Below are positions 10,751 through 19,114 of a stretch of DNA of 64,000 nucleotides, in pieces; within the stretch, counting starts at the first letter, position 1; each line of letters starts with the position of its first letter. Source of the stretch: JAICMB01 sp035295125 (GTDB taxonomy: Bacteria; Acidobacteriota; Terriglobia; Bryobacterales; Bryobacteraceae). Where the stretch lies: contig DATGJP010000072.1 in assembly GCA_035295125.1 (NCBI GenBank), positions 62,001-126,000 of the forward strand, in the 5' to 3' direction. A model generated the notes under the pieces. That model ran no database searches. It was not told the origin of the DNA and was given only the letters and a program-made list of their open reading frames with translations. Made by a program: the position numbers and the translations under genes.

Positions 10751-10786
10751 GCAGGCTGGCAGCCTGCGGCGGGCTGCTAGCCCGCC
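10751..10786. repeat. Two adjacent perfect hairpins (REP-like) between nfeD-like and flotillin genes
   Basis: GCAGGCT-GGC-AGCCTGC (10751-10767) is followed without a gap by GGCGGGCT-GCT-AGCCCGCC (10768-10786). The stems are 7 and 8 bp with 3-base loops. No T-run follows, so simple termination is unlikely. Such GC-rich paired palindromes resemble repetitive extragenic palindromes. In this position they could protect the upstream mRNA or lower flotillin expression. Confidence 0.7.
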
Positions 10787-10829
10787 AAGAACTAGCTATT
10801 GAAGCGGAGTTAAGGAGAAAACTCAGTTT

Positions 10830-12257
10830 ATGCATATCTCAAATGAGGTTTTCATCGTGGCGAGCCTGATGGTCCTCACCGTCCTCGTGTTGATGGCCCT
10901 CTTCGCTCGTCTTTACCGAAAAGCTGGACCTCATGAAGCGCTGGTGGTCTACGGATTCCGTGGAACCAGGGTGATCAAAGGCCGTGGCACGGTCATCTTT
11001 CCGATGATCGAAAACTACCGCGAATTGTCGCTGCAGTTGATGTCGTTCGACGTCGCGCCACAACAGGACCTCTACACCAAGCAGGGCGTCGCGGTCACGG
11101 TGGAAGCCGTGGCGCAAATCAAGGTGAAGTCCGATCCCGAATCGATTCTGACGGCTTCCGAGCAGTTCCTCACCAAGACCGATGCCGCGCGCGAGGGTCT
11201 CATCCGACTCGTCATGGAAGGACACTTGCGCGGCATCATCGGCCAGCTTTCTGTGGAACAGATCGTGAAGGAACCGGAAATGGTTGGCGATCGCATGCGC
11301 GGCACGTGTGCCGATGACATGAACAAGATGGGGCTCGAAGTAGTATCGTTCACCATCAAAGAGGTCCGCGATAAGAACGACTACATCATGAACATGGGCC
11401 GTCCCGACGTCGCGCGCATCAAGCGCGATGCCGAAATAGCGGGCGCCGAAGCGGAACGCGACACCGCGATCAAACGCGCCGAAGCCACCCGCGCCGCGGC
11501 CGTGGCGAAAGCGCAGGCCGATCAGGAACGGGTCCTCGCGGAGACGCTCTCGCAGGCGAAGCAGGCCGAAGCCACGCGCGATCTTGAAATCAAAAAGGCA
11601 CAGTATCTTGAGACGGTCAAGAAACAGCAGGCGCAAGCTGACAAGGCCTACGATATCCAGACCAACGTCATGCAGCAGCAGGTGGTCGCCGAGCAGGTCA
11701 AAGTGCAGCAGGTTCAGAAGGAGCACGAGATTCTGGTACAGGAAGCGGAAATCAAGCGCCACGAGAACGAGCTCATCGCTACTGTCCTGAAGGGCGCCGA
11801 AATTGAGCGCCGCCGCATTGAGACCCTTGCCGCTGCCGATAAGTCGCGCCAGACGGCCGAAGCAGAAGGCCGCGCCGCCGCTATCCGCGTGCAGGGCGAA
11901 GCGGAAGCCGAAATCATCCTGAAGAAAGGTGAAGCCGAAGCCAAGGCCATGAACGTCAAAGCCGAGGCGTACCAGGAATGGAACCAGGCCGCAGTGGTCG
12001 ACAAACTGATCACAGGCCTGCCGGAAGTCGTACGAGCGCTCTCAGCGCCGCTTGCGAATGTCGACAAGATCACCATCGTATCCACCGGGAATGGCGCGAA
12101 CGCTGGAATGAGCAAGATCACCGGCGATATCACCGCCATGGCCGCTCAAATCCCGGCCCTGTTTGAAACATTGTCCGGCATGCAAATGTCCGAACTGTTA
12201 GGCAAAGTTCGCTCCATCGGCGACAAGTCTGACAAAACCAAAGGAACAACAGCGTAG
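10830..12257 (+). CDS. Flotillin (SPFH-domain) membrane scaffold protein
   Basis: A 475-residue flotillin. A hydrophobic N-terminal helix (about residues 7-27) anchors it. The SPFH/band-7 domain follows (about 30-190: G-P-H-E-A-L-V-V-Y-G near its start, Q-D-L-Y-T-K-Q-G-V-A-V-T-V-E inside). A long Ala/Glu/Lys-rich coiled coil covers about 195-375 with the E-A-E-A repeats typical of flotillins, and the C-terminal tail is Gly/Met-rich. Flotillins oligomerise and organise membrane microdomains. AAGGAG at 10812-10817 precedes the ATG. The NfeD-like partner lies upstream and PspA downstream, which suggests a shared role in membrane integrity. Confidence 0.93.
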   Translation: MHISNEVFIVASLMVLTVLVLMALFARLYRKAGPHEALVVYGFRGTRVIKGRGTVIFPMIENYRELSLQLMSFDVAPQQDLYTKQGVAVTVEAVAQIKVKSDPESILTASEQFLTKTDAAREGLIRLVMEGHLRGIIGQLSVEQIVKEPEMVGDRMRGTCADDMNKMGLEVVSFTIKEVRDKNDYIMNMGRPDVARIKRDAEIAGAEAERDTAIKRAEATRAAAVAKAQADQERVLAETLSQAKQAEATRDLEIKKAQYLETVKKQQAQADKAYDIQTNVMQQQVVAEQVKVQQVQKEHEILVQEAEIKRHENELIATVLKGAEIERRRIETLAAADKSRQTAEAEGRAAAIRVQGEAEAEIILKKGEAEAKAMNVKAEAYQEWNQAAVVDKLITGLPEVVRALSAPLANVDKITIVSTGNGANAGMSKITGDITAMAAQIPALFETLSGMQMSELLGKVRSIGDKSDKTKGTTA

Positions 12258-12265
12258 CAAGGGTG

Positions 12266-12291
12266 GGGCAGGCGGTTTCGCCTGCCCTTTT
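12266..12291 (+). terminator. Intrinsic terminator between flotillin and pspA genes
   Basis: GGGCAGGCG-GTTT-CGCCTGCCC is a perfect 9-bp stem with a 4-base loop, followed by TTTT. It lies 8 bases after the flotillin stop and 17 bases before the pspA start. It should attenuate rather than isolate pspA, since there is no room for a separate promoter between them. Confidence 0.8.
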
Positions 12292-12308
12292 AGTTTAAGG
12301 AGACACCA

Positions 12309-12965
12309 ATGGCACTAATGGAACGAGTCGCAACGCTCGTCCGAGCAAATCTCAACGACCTGATCGACAAAGCCGAAGAACCCGAAAAAATGCTGAAGCA
12401 GTTCATCCTCGACATGCAAAACCAACTGCTTCAGGTCAAAACCCAGGTAGCGATCGCCATAGCCGACCAGCACCTGCTCATCAAAAAGCAAAAAGAGCAC
12501 AACGACAAAACTGCGGAATGGATGAAAAAGGCCGAGCTGGCTGTCAGCAAGAGCCAGGACGATCTAGCCCGCACAGCCATCGAGCGGTCCATGAGCTCGA
12601 AAAACATGGCCGAGAGCTTCGCGCTCCAGGCCGAGGACCAGCGCATCCAGGTCGAAAACCTGAAATCCGCTCTCCACAAGTTAGACCGCAAACTCTCCGA
12701 GGCGCAGGCCAAGGCCGAAGTCCTGGTAGCCCAGCACCGCCGCGCCCGCGTTCTGAACAAGGCCGGTGATGCTAGAATCGCCCTCGCCGACGGTCCGCAG
12801 GACCTTGCCTGGGATCGCGCCAAAAACAAGGTCGAGCACGCCGAGGCGCTGAGCGCGGCGAAAGCCGAACTGCTCGGCGACAGCGTCGAGGATCGCTTCG
12901 CATCGCTCGAACGTCAGCAGGAGGTCGACCGCATCCTGACTGAAATCAAGGCCCGAAAGAGCTGA
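12309..12965 (+). CDS. pspA: PspA/IM30-family phage shock protein
   Basis: A 218-residue PspA/IM30 protein, the usual length of the family. It is almost wholly helical. An amphipathic N-terminal helix carries L-V-R-A-N-L-N-D-L-I-D-K-A-E-E-P-E-K (residues about 10-27), then come long coiled coils up to about residue 190. Such proteins assemble on damaged inner membrane as ESCRT-III-like polymers. AAGGAGA at 12297-12303 precedes the ATG. It is the fourth gene after XRE, NfeD-like and flotillin genes, a combination reported for PspA loci outside enterobacteria. Confidence 0.93.
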   Translation: MALMERVATLVRANLNDLIDKAEEPEKMLKQFILDMQNQLLQVKTQVAIAIADQHLLIKKQKEHNDKTAEWMKKAELAVSKSQDDLARTAIERSMSSKNMAESFALQAEDQRIQVENLKSALHKLDRKLSEAQAKAEVLVAQHRRARVLNKAGDARIALADGPQDLAWDRAKNKVEHAEALSAAKAELLGDSVEDRFASLERQQEVDRILTEIKARKS

Positions 12966-12966
12966 G

Positions 12967-13392
12967 ATGGCCACGCTCGGATTTGTCGAATACCAGGATG
13001 CCTCACCCGAAGTGCGGGCCGTCTATGACGACATCATGGCGACCCGCCAAACGGATTGGATTAACAACTTTTGGAAAGCGCTAGCCCGCGATCCTGCCAC
13101 TCTCAAACGCACCTGGGAGAGCATCAAGCAGATCATGGCCCCCGGAGGAGCGCTCGATCCGCTCACCAAGGAGATGATCTACGTCGCGGTCAGCGCCACC
13201 AATCAGTGCGGCTATTGCATCGCGTCGCACACCGCCGCCGCGCGAAAAGCCGGCATGACTGATGCGATGTTCGGCGAATTGATGAGCGTCGTCGGAATGG
13301 CCAATGAAACCAATCGTCTCGCCAGCGGCTACCAGGTGGAGATTGATGCGGCCTTTCTTACTGCGCCGCCATCCCCTTCAAAATCAGGTTAA
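12967..13392 (+). CDS. Carboxymuconolactone decarboxylase/AhpD-like protein
   Basis: A 141-residue CMD-family protein starting one base after the pspA stop, so it is very likely cotranscribed. The redox motif C-G-Y-C-I-A-S-H (Cys81, Cys84, His88) is that of AhpD-like peroxidase partners. It is preceded by L-T-K-E-M-I-Y-V-A-V-S and followed by A-A-R-K-A-G-M-T. In AhpD these residues relay electrons to or reduce peroxides. The last 35 bases overlap the end of the MFS gene on the other strand. An antioxidant role beside a membrane-stress operon is inference. Confidence 0.85.
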   Translation: MATLGFVEYQDASPEVRAVYDDIMATRQTDWINNFWKALARDPATLKRTWESIKQIMAPGGALDPLTKEMIYVAVSATNQCGYCIASHTAAARKAGMTDAMFGELMSVVGMANETNRLASGYQVEIDAAFLTAPPSPSKSG

Positions 13393-14494
13393 TGACAACC
13401 ATGACCACTGCCATGCCGGGCAGTAACAACAGGGCCTTCTTCAACCGTCTTGGGTCGTCGCCTGCAACGGAGCCTATAATGCGCGAACTCACTGCCAGGC
13501 CGATCCATCCACACGAGATGGCGATTCCCTGAGCGGTCGCGGTCATCACCTTGAAGTTGTCGGCTACAACTGCCAGCGTCGTGGGAAACACCGGAGCCAT
13601 CGCGATTCCGGCAAGAAATACCAGAATCCATGCGGCATTAGCGGACCGGCTTTGCAGCATCAGGAACGTAAACACCGCCATGAGTACCGATGCGGCCAGC
13701 GTCACGTTAATCGGCGCGACCGTAATCAGTACCCGCGACACCACCACGCGGCCAATCAGCAATCCGAGCGCAAAGCCCAGCGACAGCACGTTAAGCGCTC
13801 TCGCCTCCGGAATACCCTGAGCGACCAGATGTCGAACCAGCCAGTTCCAGACGCCGACCTCGCACGATACGTACAGGAACAGAAGCGCCGCGAGCATCCA
13901 TAGAACACCGCTGCCGATCAGTTGGCTCGCGCCCGCAAAGAGCTGCGGAGCGCCGCCCGCGGGAGCCGGCATCGGGGTCACGATATGAAAAACGAGCGTT
14001 AAGCCCGAAAGCACCGCCACCGTGTAGCAGAGTCGGAACGAGTTTCGCTTCAGCAGGTTCGCTGAGATAAACGGCGTCGCCAATCCTCCCAGACCGAAGA
14101 ACAGGTTCAGAAGGTTCAGTGTCGTACCGCGATGCTCCGGACTGATATCGCTGACCAGGGCATTGGCGCCCGTCACGATGATTCCGCCCCCGATTCCGAG
14201 TAGGAACAATGAGCCGATGATCGTACCGTAGCCCTTGGAGTTAGGGAGCAGGAAGAGACCAATCGTGATCAGAACCAGTCCCAAAACGAGGCCGATCTTC
14301 TTACCCTCGTAATCGATGAGCGGCCCCACCGCTACCGAGGCGATGATCAATCCAATTGCCTGTGCCAGCGCAATCGTCCCGTTTTGCGCGGGCGTCAGTT
14401 TAAACCGTGCCGAGAGATCCGGCAGAATCGTCCCGAGCATGGCGGCCAGCATGCCATACACGAAGATGGCGAGTATCGCGGCTGTGATGAGCAC
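13358..14494 (-). CDS. MFS transporter
   Basis: A 378-residue major facilitator with about twelve hydrophobic segments. The motif P-L-I-D-Y-E-G-K-K follows the second segment as the MFS motif A equivalent. It lacks a long central loop, and the total length is on the short side for the family. The start lies nine bases downstream of the Gfo/Idh stop on the same strand, so the two form an operon; a sugar or polyol substrate would fit but is not shown by the sequence. Its 3' end overlaps the AhpD-like gene. Confidence 0.85.
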   Translation of the reverse strand: MLITAAILAIFVYGMLAAMLGTILPDLSARFKLTPAQNGTIALAQAIGLIIASVAVGPLIDYEGKKIGLVLGLVLITIGLFLLPNSKGYGTIIGSLFLLGIGGGIIVTGANALVSDISPEHRGTTLNLLNLFFGLGGLATPFISANLLKRNSFRLCYTVAVLSGLTLVFHIVTPMPAPAGGAPQLFAGASQLIGSGVLWMLAALLFLYVSCEVGVWNWLVRHLVAQGIPEARALNVLSLGFALGLLIGRVVVSRVLITVAPINVTLAASVLMAVFTFLMLQSRSANAAWILVFLAGIAMAPVFPTTLAVVADNFKVMTATAQGIAISCGWIGLAVSSRIIGSVAGDDPRRLKKALLLLPGMAVVMVVINLILKGMAAQ

Positions 14495-14503
14495 TAGAGC
14501 TCC

Positions 14504-15787
14504 TTAAACGAAATGGTATTTGCGTGCTTGGTCGTTCCAGACGATCTTCTTTTGATTCCGGAATGAGAGAGTGGCCATATGACCTGAGATCGCCGCCTGC
14601 TGCCCGACTTCAACCGGCGCAATCACTTTTGCGTCGCCGCGAATTGCGTCGATCCAGTTCTTCATATGAGCTTCAACAGCTTTGTTGTCGTTCCCCGGAA
14701 GTTCGATGTGCTCTTCCTTCCGTGCGGAAACTTTCGCGGGAGCTTTCCCGCCGAACTTCTCGGGGTAGAAATTCAGGATCTGTCGGTTCAAGACTTCTAT
14801 AGTGCCCTCGTTGCCCATGAAGTTCTCGCCGTAACCATAATGATCGTTGCCGAAGTAGCAACTATAGTTGATGTGGAACTTCGACGGCGTGTACTCATAG
14901 ATGGCGCTGAAGGTGTCCGGCACTTCCCGGTCGTCGTCGGTTTCCGTCCAGCGATAGATGCCGCCGGAAGCCATGCAGGTGTTGGGAACAACCTTGCCGC
15001 AAACAAAATTCGTGATGTCGGTCTGGTGAACGAGAAGGTCGGTTGAAATGCCGCCCGAATAGTCCCAATAGAGCCGCCACTGGTAATAACGCTGCTTGTC
15101 GAAAGCCCTCTTCGGCGCGGGCCCTAGGAACTTGGAGAAGTCGGTGTTATCAGGGTTGGCGTCCGCCGGAATAGCGTATCGCCACGCGGGATTGGTCTCG
15201 AGCGAATTGCGATACCAGAACGCGCGGACGTAATGGATGTCGCCGATCATCCCTTGCTCGACCATTTCCTTGGCCCGCTGATAGAGCGAATTGCTGCGGT
15301 TTTGGGTGCCGACCTGGATCACCTTCCCGGCCTTCTTCGCCGCGGCGAGCATCTCCTCGCCCTGCTCAATCGTGTGGGCGAGCGGTTTTTCGACGTAGAT
15401 GTTCTTGCCGGCCTTAATGGCGGCCATGAACATCGGAAAGTGCAAATGTTCCGGAGTAGAGATGACGACGGCGTCGACGTTGGGGTCGGCAAGAAGCTGC
15501 TGGAAGTCGTCGTAGGTCTTAGGAGTATTGCTGCCCATCGTCTGGACGCGGTCTTTGGCGCGGGCAAGATTACCTTTATAGGTGTCGCAAACAGCTACCA
15601 CTTCAACCATCGACTTACTGCCGGTGTAGAGCCGGTCCATCAGGTAGTAACCACGGCTGCCAACCCCGATCCAACCGATCTGGACTTTGTCGGACGCTCC
15701 CAGGGCGGGGAGTATGCCGGGAGCACTGGCGATCGCAAGCCCCGCGGATGTTTTAAAGAAATTACGGCGAGAAACAGGATCATTCAT
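14504..15787 (-). CDS. Gfo/Idh/MocA-family oxidoreductase, Tat-exported
   Basis: A 427-residue NAD(P)-dependent sugar or inositol dehydrogenase-like protein. The N-terminus (S-R-R-N-F-F-K-T-S-A) is a twin-arginine signal, so the folded enzyme with bound cofactor is exported. The Rossmann motif reads I-G-W-I-G-V-G-S-R-G, and the family motif E-K-P-L-A-H (catalytic Lys) follows at about residue 125. The C-terminal alpha/beta domain runs to the end. ATG 15787 has AGGAG upstream on the minus strand; the longer frame would hide the Tat signal. Periplasmic Gfo/Idh proteins of this type are abundant in acidobacteria and planctomycetes and often oxidise glycosides. Confidence 0.9.
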   Translation of the reverse strand: MNDPVSRRNFFKTSAGLAIASAPGILPALGASDKVQIGWIGVGSRGYYLMDRLYTGSKSMVEVVAVCDTYKGNLARAKDRVQTMGSNTPKTYDDFQQLLADPNVDAVVISTPEHLHFPMFMAAIKAGKNIYVEKPLAHTIEQGEEMLAAAKKAGKVIQVGTQNRSNSLYQRAKEMVEQGMIGDIHYVRAFWYRNSLETNPAWRYAIPADANPDNTDFSKFLGPAPKRAFDKQRYYQWRLYWDYSGGISTDLLVHQTDITNFVCGKVVPNTCMASGGIYRWTETDDDREVPDTFSAIYEYTPSKFHINYSCYFGNDHYGYGENFMGNEGTIEVLNRQILNFYPEKFGGKAPAKVSARKEEHIELPGNDNKAVEAHMKNWIDAIRGDAKVIAPVEVGQQAAISGHMATLSFRNQKKIVWNDQARKYHFV

Positions 15788-15857
15788 GAAGCTAAATAAT
15801 CTCCTGAAGTCACAAGCATAGCAAAGCGTTGCGGTCCTGCTAGAATAGAGATTCAAT

Positions 15858-15935
15858 CGGGCCGTGGCGCAGCCTGGCTAGCGCGCTTGCTTGGGGTGCA
15901 AGAGGTCCCGGGTTCAAATCCCGGCGGCCCGACCA
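15858..15935 (+). tRNA. tRNA-Pro (anticodon GGG)
   Basis: The acceptor strands CGGGCCG (15858-15864) and CGGCCCG (15925-15931) pair fully, and ACCA follows, so the CCA end is encoded. The anticodon arm is CTTGC-TTGGGGT-GCAAG with anticodon GGG. The T arm carries GTTCAAATC. C1-G72 is typical of bacterial tRNA-Pro. Confidence 0.97.
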
Positions 15936-16059
15936 ACTAACCCCTTCTCGTTTCAGACCTTTCCACTTCCCAAAACGGGCATCGTGAAGCCAAATGCAGC
16001 CATGCGCTCAGTCTCGCACGCGCCGCATCCTGCGCACGCATCTCTAGTTCTCTCCTGCT

Positions 16060-18708
16060 CTAATGAAAGTTCTCAATCAGCATGATGTTGCTGCTGGTTT
16101 GATCGACCTGACTATAGAGCAGCGTCCGCCCATCCGGTGAGACTCCTAGACCTAGATCCAGTGGCTTCGTCTTCACAATTTGAGTTGTTGTGCCCGTCGC
16201 AAAATCCAGGAAGTTGACCCATGATGTGTAATCCCTTCCGATGTGTGGAGTGAAATAGACGCCTTTATTGGTTACAGAGTAGTTCACGCCATACACATCC
16301 GGCACAACCAGCGTCTCCTGGCCGCCGACCACCGGCATCTTCCAAAGCCCGCCATTCCCGTCGCGCTTCACGTAATAGAGCATCTTGCCATCCGGCGACT
16401 CCTGAGCTCCAGAGCCGCCCCCGTGGGTCACCTGCGCCACCGCGCCCCCTTCGGCAGGAACCTTCCAGACCTCTTCGGTGCCGGATCGGTTGGAGGAGAA
16501 GTAAATCCAACGGCCGTTTCGCGACCAGCTTCCGAAATAGCTCTCCCCAGGGGTCGCTTGGCGGAGTTGTCCGCCATCCTCTCCGATTACATAGATGTGA
16601 ACGATGCCGCCCGCATCGGAATCGAAGACGATTTGCTGGCCATCGGGTGACCAGCGCGGGCCGGCGTTGGAGGTCCCAGACAAGGAGGTAAGAGCCGCAG
16701 CTTGTGAGCCGTCTCGGTTCGCCGTCCAAACCTGCGTCTTTCCGTTTCGGTTGGAAACGAAGGCCACACGCTTGCCGTCCGGAGAGAATTGCGGAAAAAC
16801 GTCGCGAAGAGAGGAAGAGAGGGACCGGTCCAGTGAGGCCGTTCGCGTCGGCAGATCCACCTGCCAAAGATTCGCGTCCACGGTTCCGGCCACATAGGCC
16901 AGACGGTTTCGACGCCGGGAAACTGAGGGACTGGAGGCAGACGAGCCGGTTCCAGGTACGGCGCGCTCCGCAGCACTGCGCCGTGTGGAGGTGCGGAACA
17001 GAGTCGAGATGCTGTTCACGTCCGAAGCAAGAATGATTTCACGATTGTCCGGCAACCAGTCGGCCGATGTGACATTCCGTTGGGGTTCGTCAATTCGCTG
17101 GGGACCTCCTTCGGGCTCCATCGCCGGGGTAAGCGAAAGAACAAATAACTCAGAGAAGTTGGCGCGCCGTATAAACAACAATTGGCGTCCATCGCTCGAT
17201 ATAGCGGGCAGCCCGTCACCATACAACTCCGGGCCCGGGTGAGTCAGTGCCTTTGTTTCTCCGCCCTCAAGTGGGATCAGCACCAGCCGGTTGGGCCGGT
17301 TGGCGGATTCTGCCGCTGAGACCACCAATGCTTTCGAATCGCTGCTCCAACAAAGCGACTCAAGCGGCTGGGACGCCCCGATCGCATTGTTGTGAAACGT
17401 ACCGAGGCGCCGCTCCGGGCCTCCCAGGGCGGGAATTATGATTACAGAAAAGTTGTCAGTCCTATCCGCTATCCGTAGGAAAGCAATCCACTGGCCGTCG
17501 GGGGACCACCGCGGATAAAAGTCAAACGCGGGATTGGTGGTGAGGCGCAGCGGCGTCCCCGCGCCGATCAGCTTAACGTAAATATCGAAGTTGTCTTCTT
17601 CACGCCCGTTCCATGCGAAAACGATCTGGCTTCCATCCGGTGAAAAGCTCGGAGACATCTGGTTGCCCGGGTAACTTGTGATCGGTACCGGGATGTATAA
17701 GGCCGGGGCAGCGGGCGGAGAAAGCAGGAAGAAGCGCCCGACTACCCATGCAGCCGTGCTTAGCAACACTGCGCCGACCACTGCCCAGACTACCCAGCGC
17801 GAACGGCGGGGAACCTGGGCTGGTACAGATGCAGTGCTCAGCGTGCCCGAATCATACTCCTCCTTCAGTTCGTCCAAAGCTACTTTGAGATCGGCCATGT
17901 GCTGAAAGCGACGGGCCGGATCTTTCCGCAGACATCGCATGATGACGCGCGATAGTTCTGGCGGAAGGCCGGGTCGTAGGCTGACCGCCGATTTGGGCTC
18001 GTCGCGCAGGATGGACGAGAGTACGGCGGCCTTGGAATCGCCGCTGAAGGGCTGTTGGCCGGTCGTCATCTCAAAAAGCACCACTCCGAGGGAGAAAATG
18101 TCGGATCGCGTGTCCACCGGCTTGCTCTCGGCCTGCTCCGGCGACATGTAGTACACCGTGCCCATCACGATTCCCTCACCCGTGAGAACTTTCAGGGTTT
18201 GAGTTGCATCGTCTGTCGGCTGCATGAACGGGATAAACTTCGCCAGTCCGAAGTCCAGAACCTTTACGCGGCCATCCGGCGAGATCATAATGTTCGACGG
18301 CTTCAGGTCCCGGTGAACAATTCCGGCAAGGTGTGCTTTGGCGAGTGCATCCGCGGCTTGCGCGGCATAAGTGAGGATCTCGCTGATGCGCATACCTCCA
18401 CGCGGGATGAGTTGGTCCATGGTTTTCCCGTCCACGAACTCCATGGCAATATAGTCGACACCGTCTTCCGCGCCGACATCATAGACGGTCACGATATGGG
18501 GGTGGTTGAGTGCCGAAGCGGCCTTGGCTTCCTGGAAAAAGCGCAGCCGACGCGCTGTATCGTCGGCCTTGTCCGGGCGTAGAATCTTGATCGCCACGAG
18601 CCGATCGAGACGTGTATCGCGCGCCTTGTACACCTCGCCCATTCCGCCCCCACCGAGGGACGCAAGGATCTCATAGGGGCCCATCCGGTTTCCTGGGACC
18701 ACAGCCAT
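16060..18708 (-). CDS. Ser/Thr protein kinase with C-terminal TolB-like propeller
   Basis: An 882-residue membrane kinase of the PknB type. The kinase domain is complete: glycine loop G-G-G-G-M-G-E-V-Y (residues 19-27), Lys41 in V-A-I-K-I, H-R-D-L-K-P-S-N (132-139) and D-F-G-L-A-K (152-157). One transmembrane helix follows (about residue 310-335), then a long series of W-S-P-D-G and F-S-P-D-G repeats typical of PD40/TolB-like beta-propellers, which would lie outside the membrane as the sensor. Start: the ATG at 18708 begins a usual kinase N-terminus; the frame stays open for 60 more codons that run into the integrase remnant, so I reject the longer form. Confidence 0.92.
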   Translation of the reverse strand: MAVVPGNRMGPYEILASLGGGGMGEVYKARDTRLDRLVAIKILRPDKADDTARRLRFFQEAKAASALNHPHIVTVYDVGAEDGVDYIAMEFVDGKTMDQLIPRGGMRISEILTYAAQAADALAKAHLAGIVHRDLKPSNIMISPDGRVKVLDFGLAKFIPFMQPTDDATQTLKVLTGEGIVMGTVYYMSPEQAESKPVDTRSDIFSLGVVLFEMTTGQQPFSGDSKAAVLSSILRDEPKSAVSLRPGLPPELSRVIMRCLRKDPARRFQHMADLKVALDELKEEYDSGTLSTASVPAQVPRRSRWVVWAVVGAVLLSTAAWVVGRFFLLSPPAAPALYIPVPITSYPGNQMSPSFSPDGSQIVFAWNGREEDNFDIYVKLIGAGTPLRLTTNPAFDFYPRWSPDGQWIAFLRIADRTDNFSVIIIPALGGPERRLGTFHNNAIGASQPLESLCWSSDSKALVVSAAESANRPNRLVLIPLEGGETKALTHPGPELYGDGLPAISSDGRQLLFIRRANFSELFVLSLTPAMEPEGGPQRIDEPQRNVTSADWLPDNREIILASDVNSISTLFRTSTRRSAAERAVPGTGSSASSPSVSRRRNRLAYVAGTVDANLWQVDLPTRTASLDRSLSSSLRDVFPQFSPDGKRVAFVSNRNGKTQVWTANRDGSQAAALTSLSGTSNAGPRWSPDGQQIVFDSDAGGIVHIYVIGEDGGQLRQATPGESYFGSWSRNGRWIYFSSNRSGTEEVWKVPAEGGAVAQVTHGGGSGAQESPDGKMLYYVKRDGNGGLWKMPVVGGQETLVVPDVYGVNYSVTNKGVYFTPHIGRDYTSWVNFLDFATGTTTQIVKTKPLDLGLGVSPDGRTLLYSQVDQTSSNIMLIENFH

Positions 18709-18814
18709 TCGGGTGTCGACTGATTGTAGCCTGAGAGATGCGGGGGTCGCGTTAAGAACAGCTCTTGCGTGGTCGGGAAGCAACGCAGCCAATTGTGAGC
18801 TACAACTTGTCGCC

Positions 18815-19060
18815 TCAGGCGGACCTCTTGCCCGATGCGATCGAGACCACGCTGGCTTTTGATCTGCTCTCCGCCTTTTTCTTGGCAACGACCGGCTCTA
18901 GGGCGCTGCTCATCGGGCTGATTCCATATCTGCGCGGCGGCCGCCTCGTCTTCGGGCAGGGCATGCGAGTAAACGGTAGCCGTCACGTGCACGTTCGCGT
19001 GCCCAAGGCGCTTGCTGACCGTTGTCGCGATGATCAGTTGCTCAATGCAAGGATGCCGCG
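18815..19060 (-). pseudogene. Tyrosine recombinase/integrase, C-terminal remnant
   Basis: A minus-strand stretch translates as V-S-K-R-L-G-H-A-N-V-H-V-T, then A-T-V-Y-S-H-A-L-P-E-D-E-A-A-A-A, the last catalytic box of phage-type integrases (L-G-H and the nucleophile Tyr). After I-W-N the natural tail continues in another frame (M-S-S-A-L-E-P-V-V-A-K-K-K) to a stop at 18815-18817, so there is a frameshift. The Arg-x-x-His boxes and everything upstream are lost. It marks an old integration event. The tRNA-Pro gene lies 3 kb away, but no att repeat was found. Confidence 0.75.
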
Positions 19061-19114
19061 CCACTAATGGAAGCCTTCTGGCTGCTTCCATGGAGGTGGT
19101 TCAATCGGCGCCAG

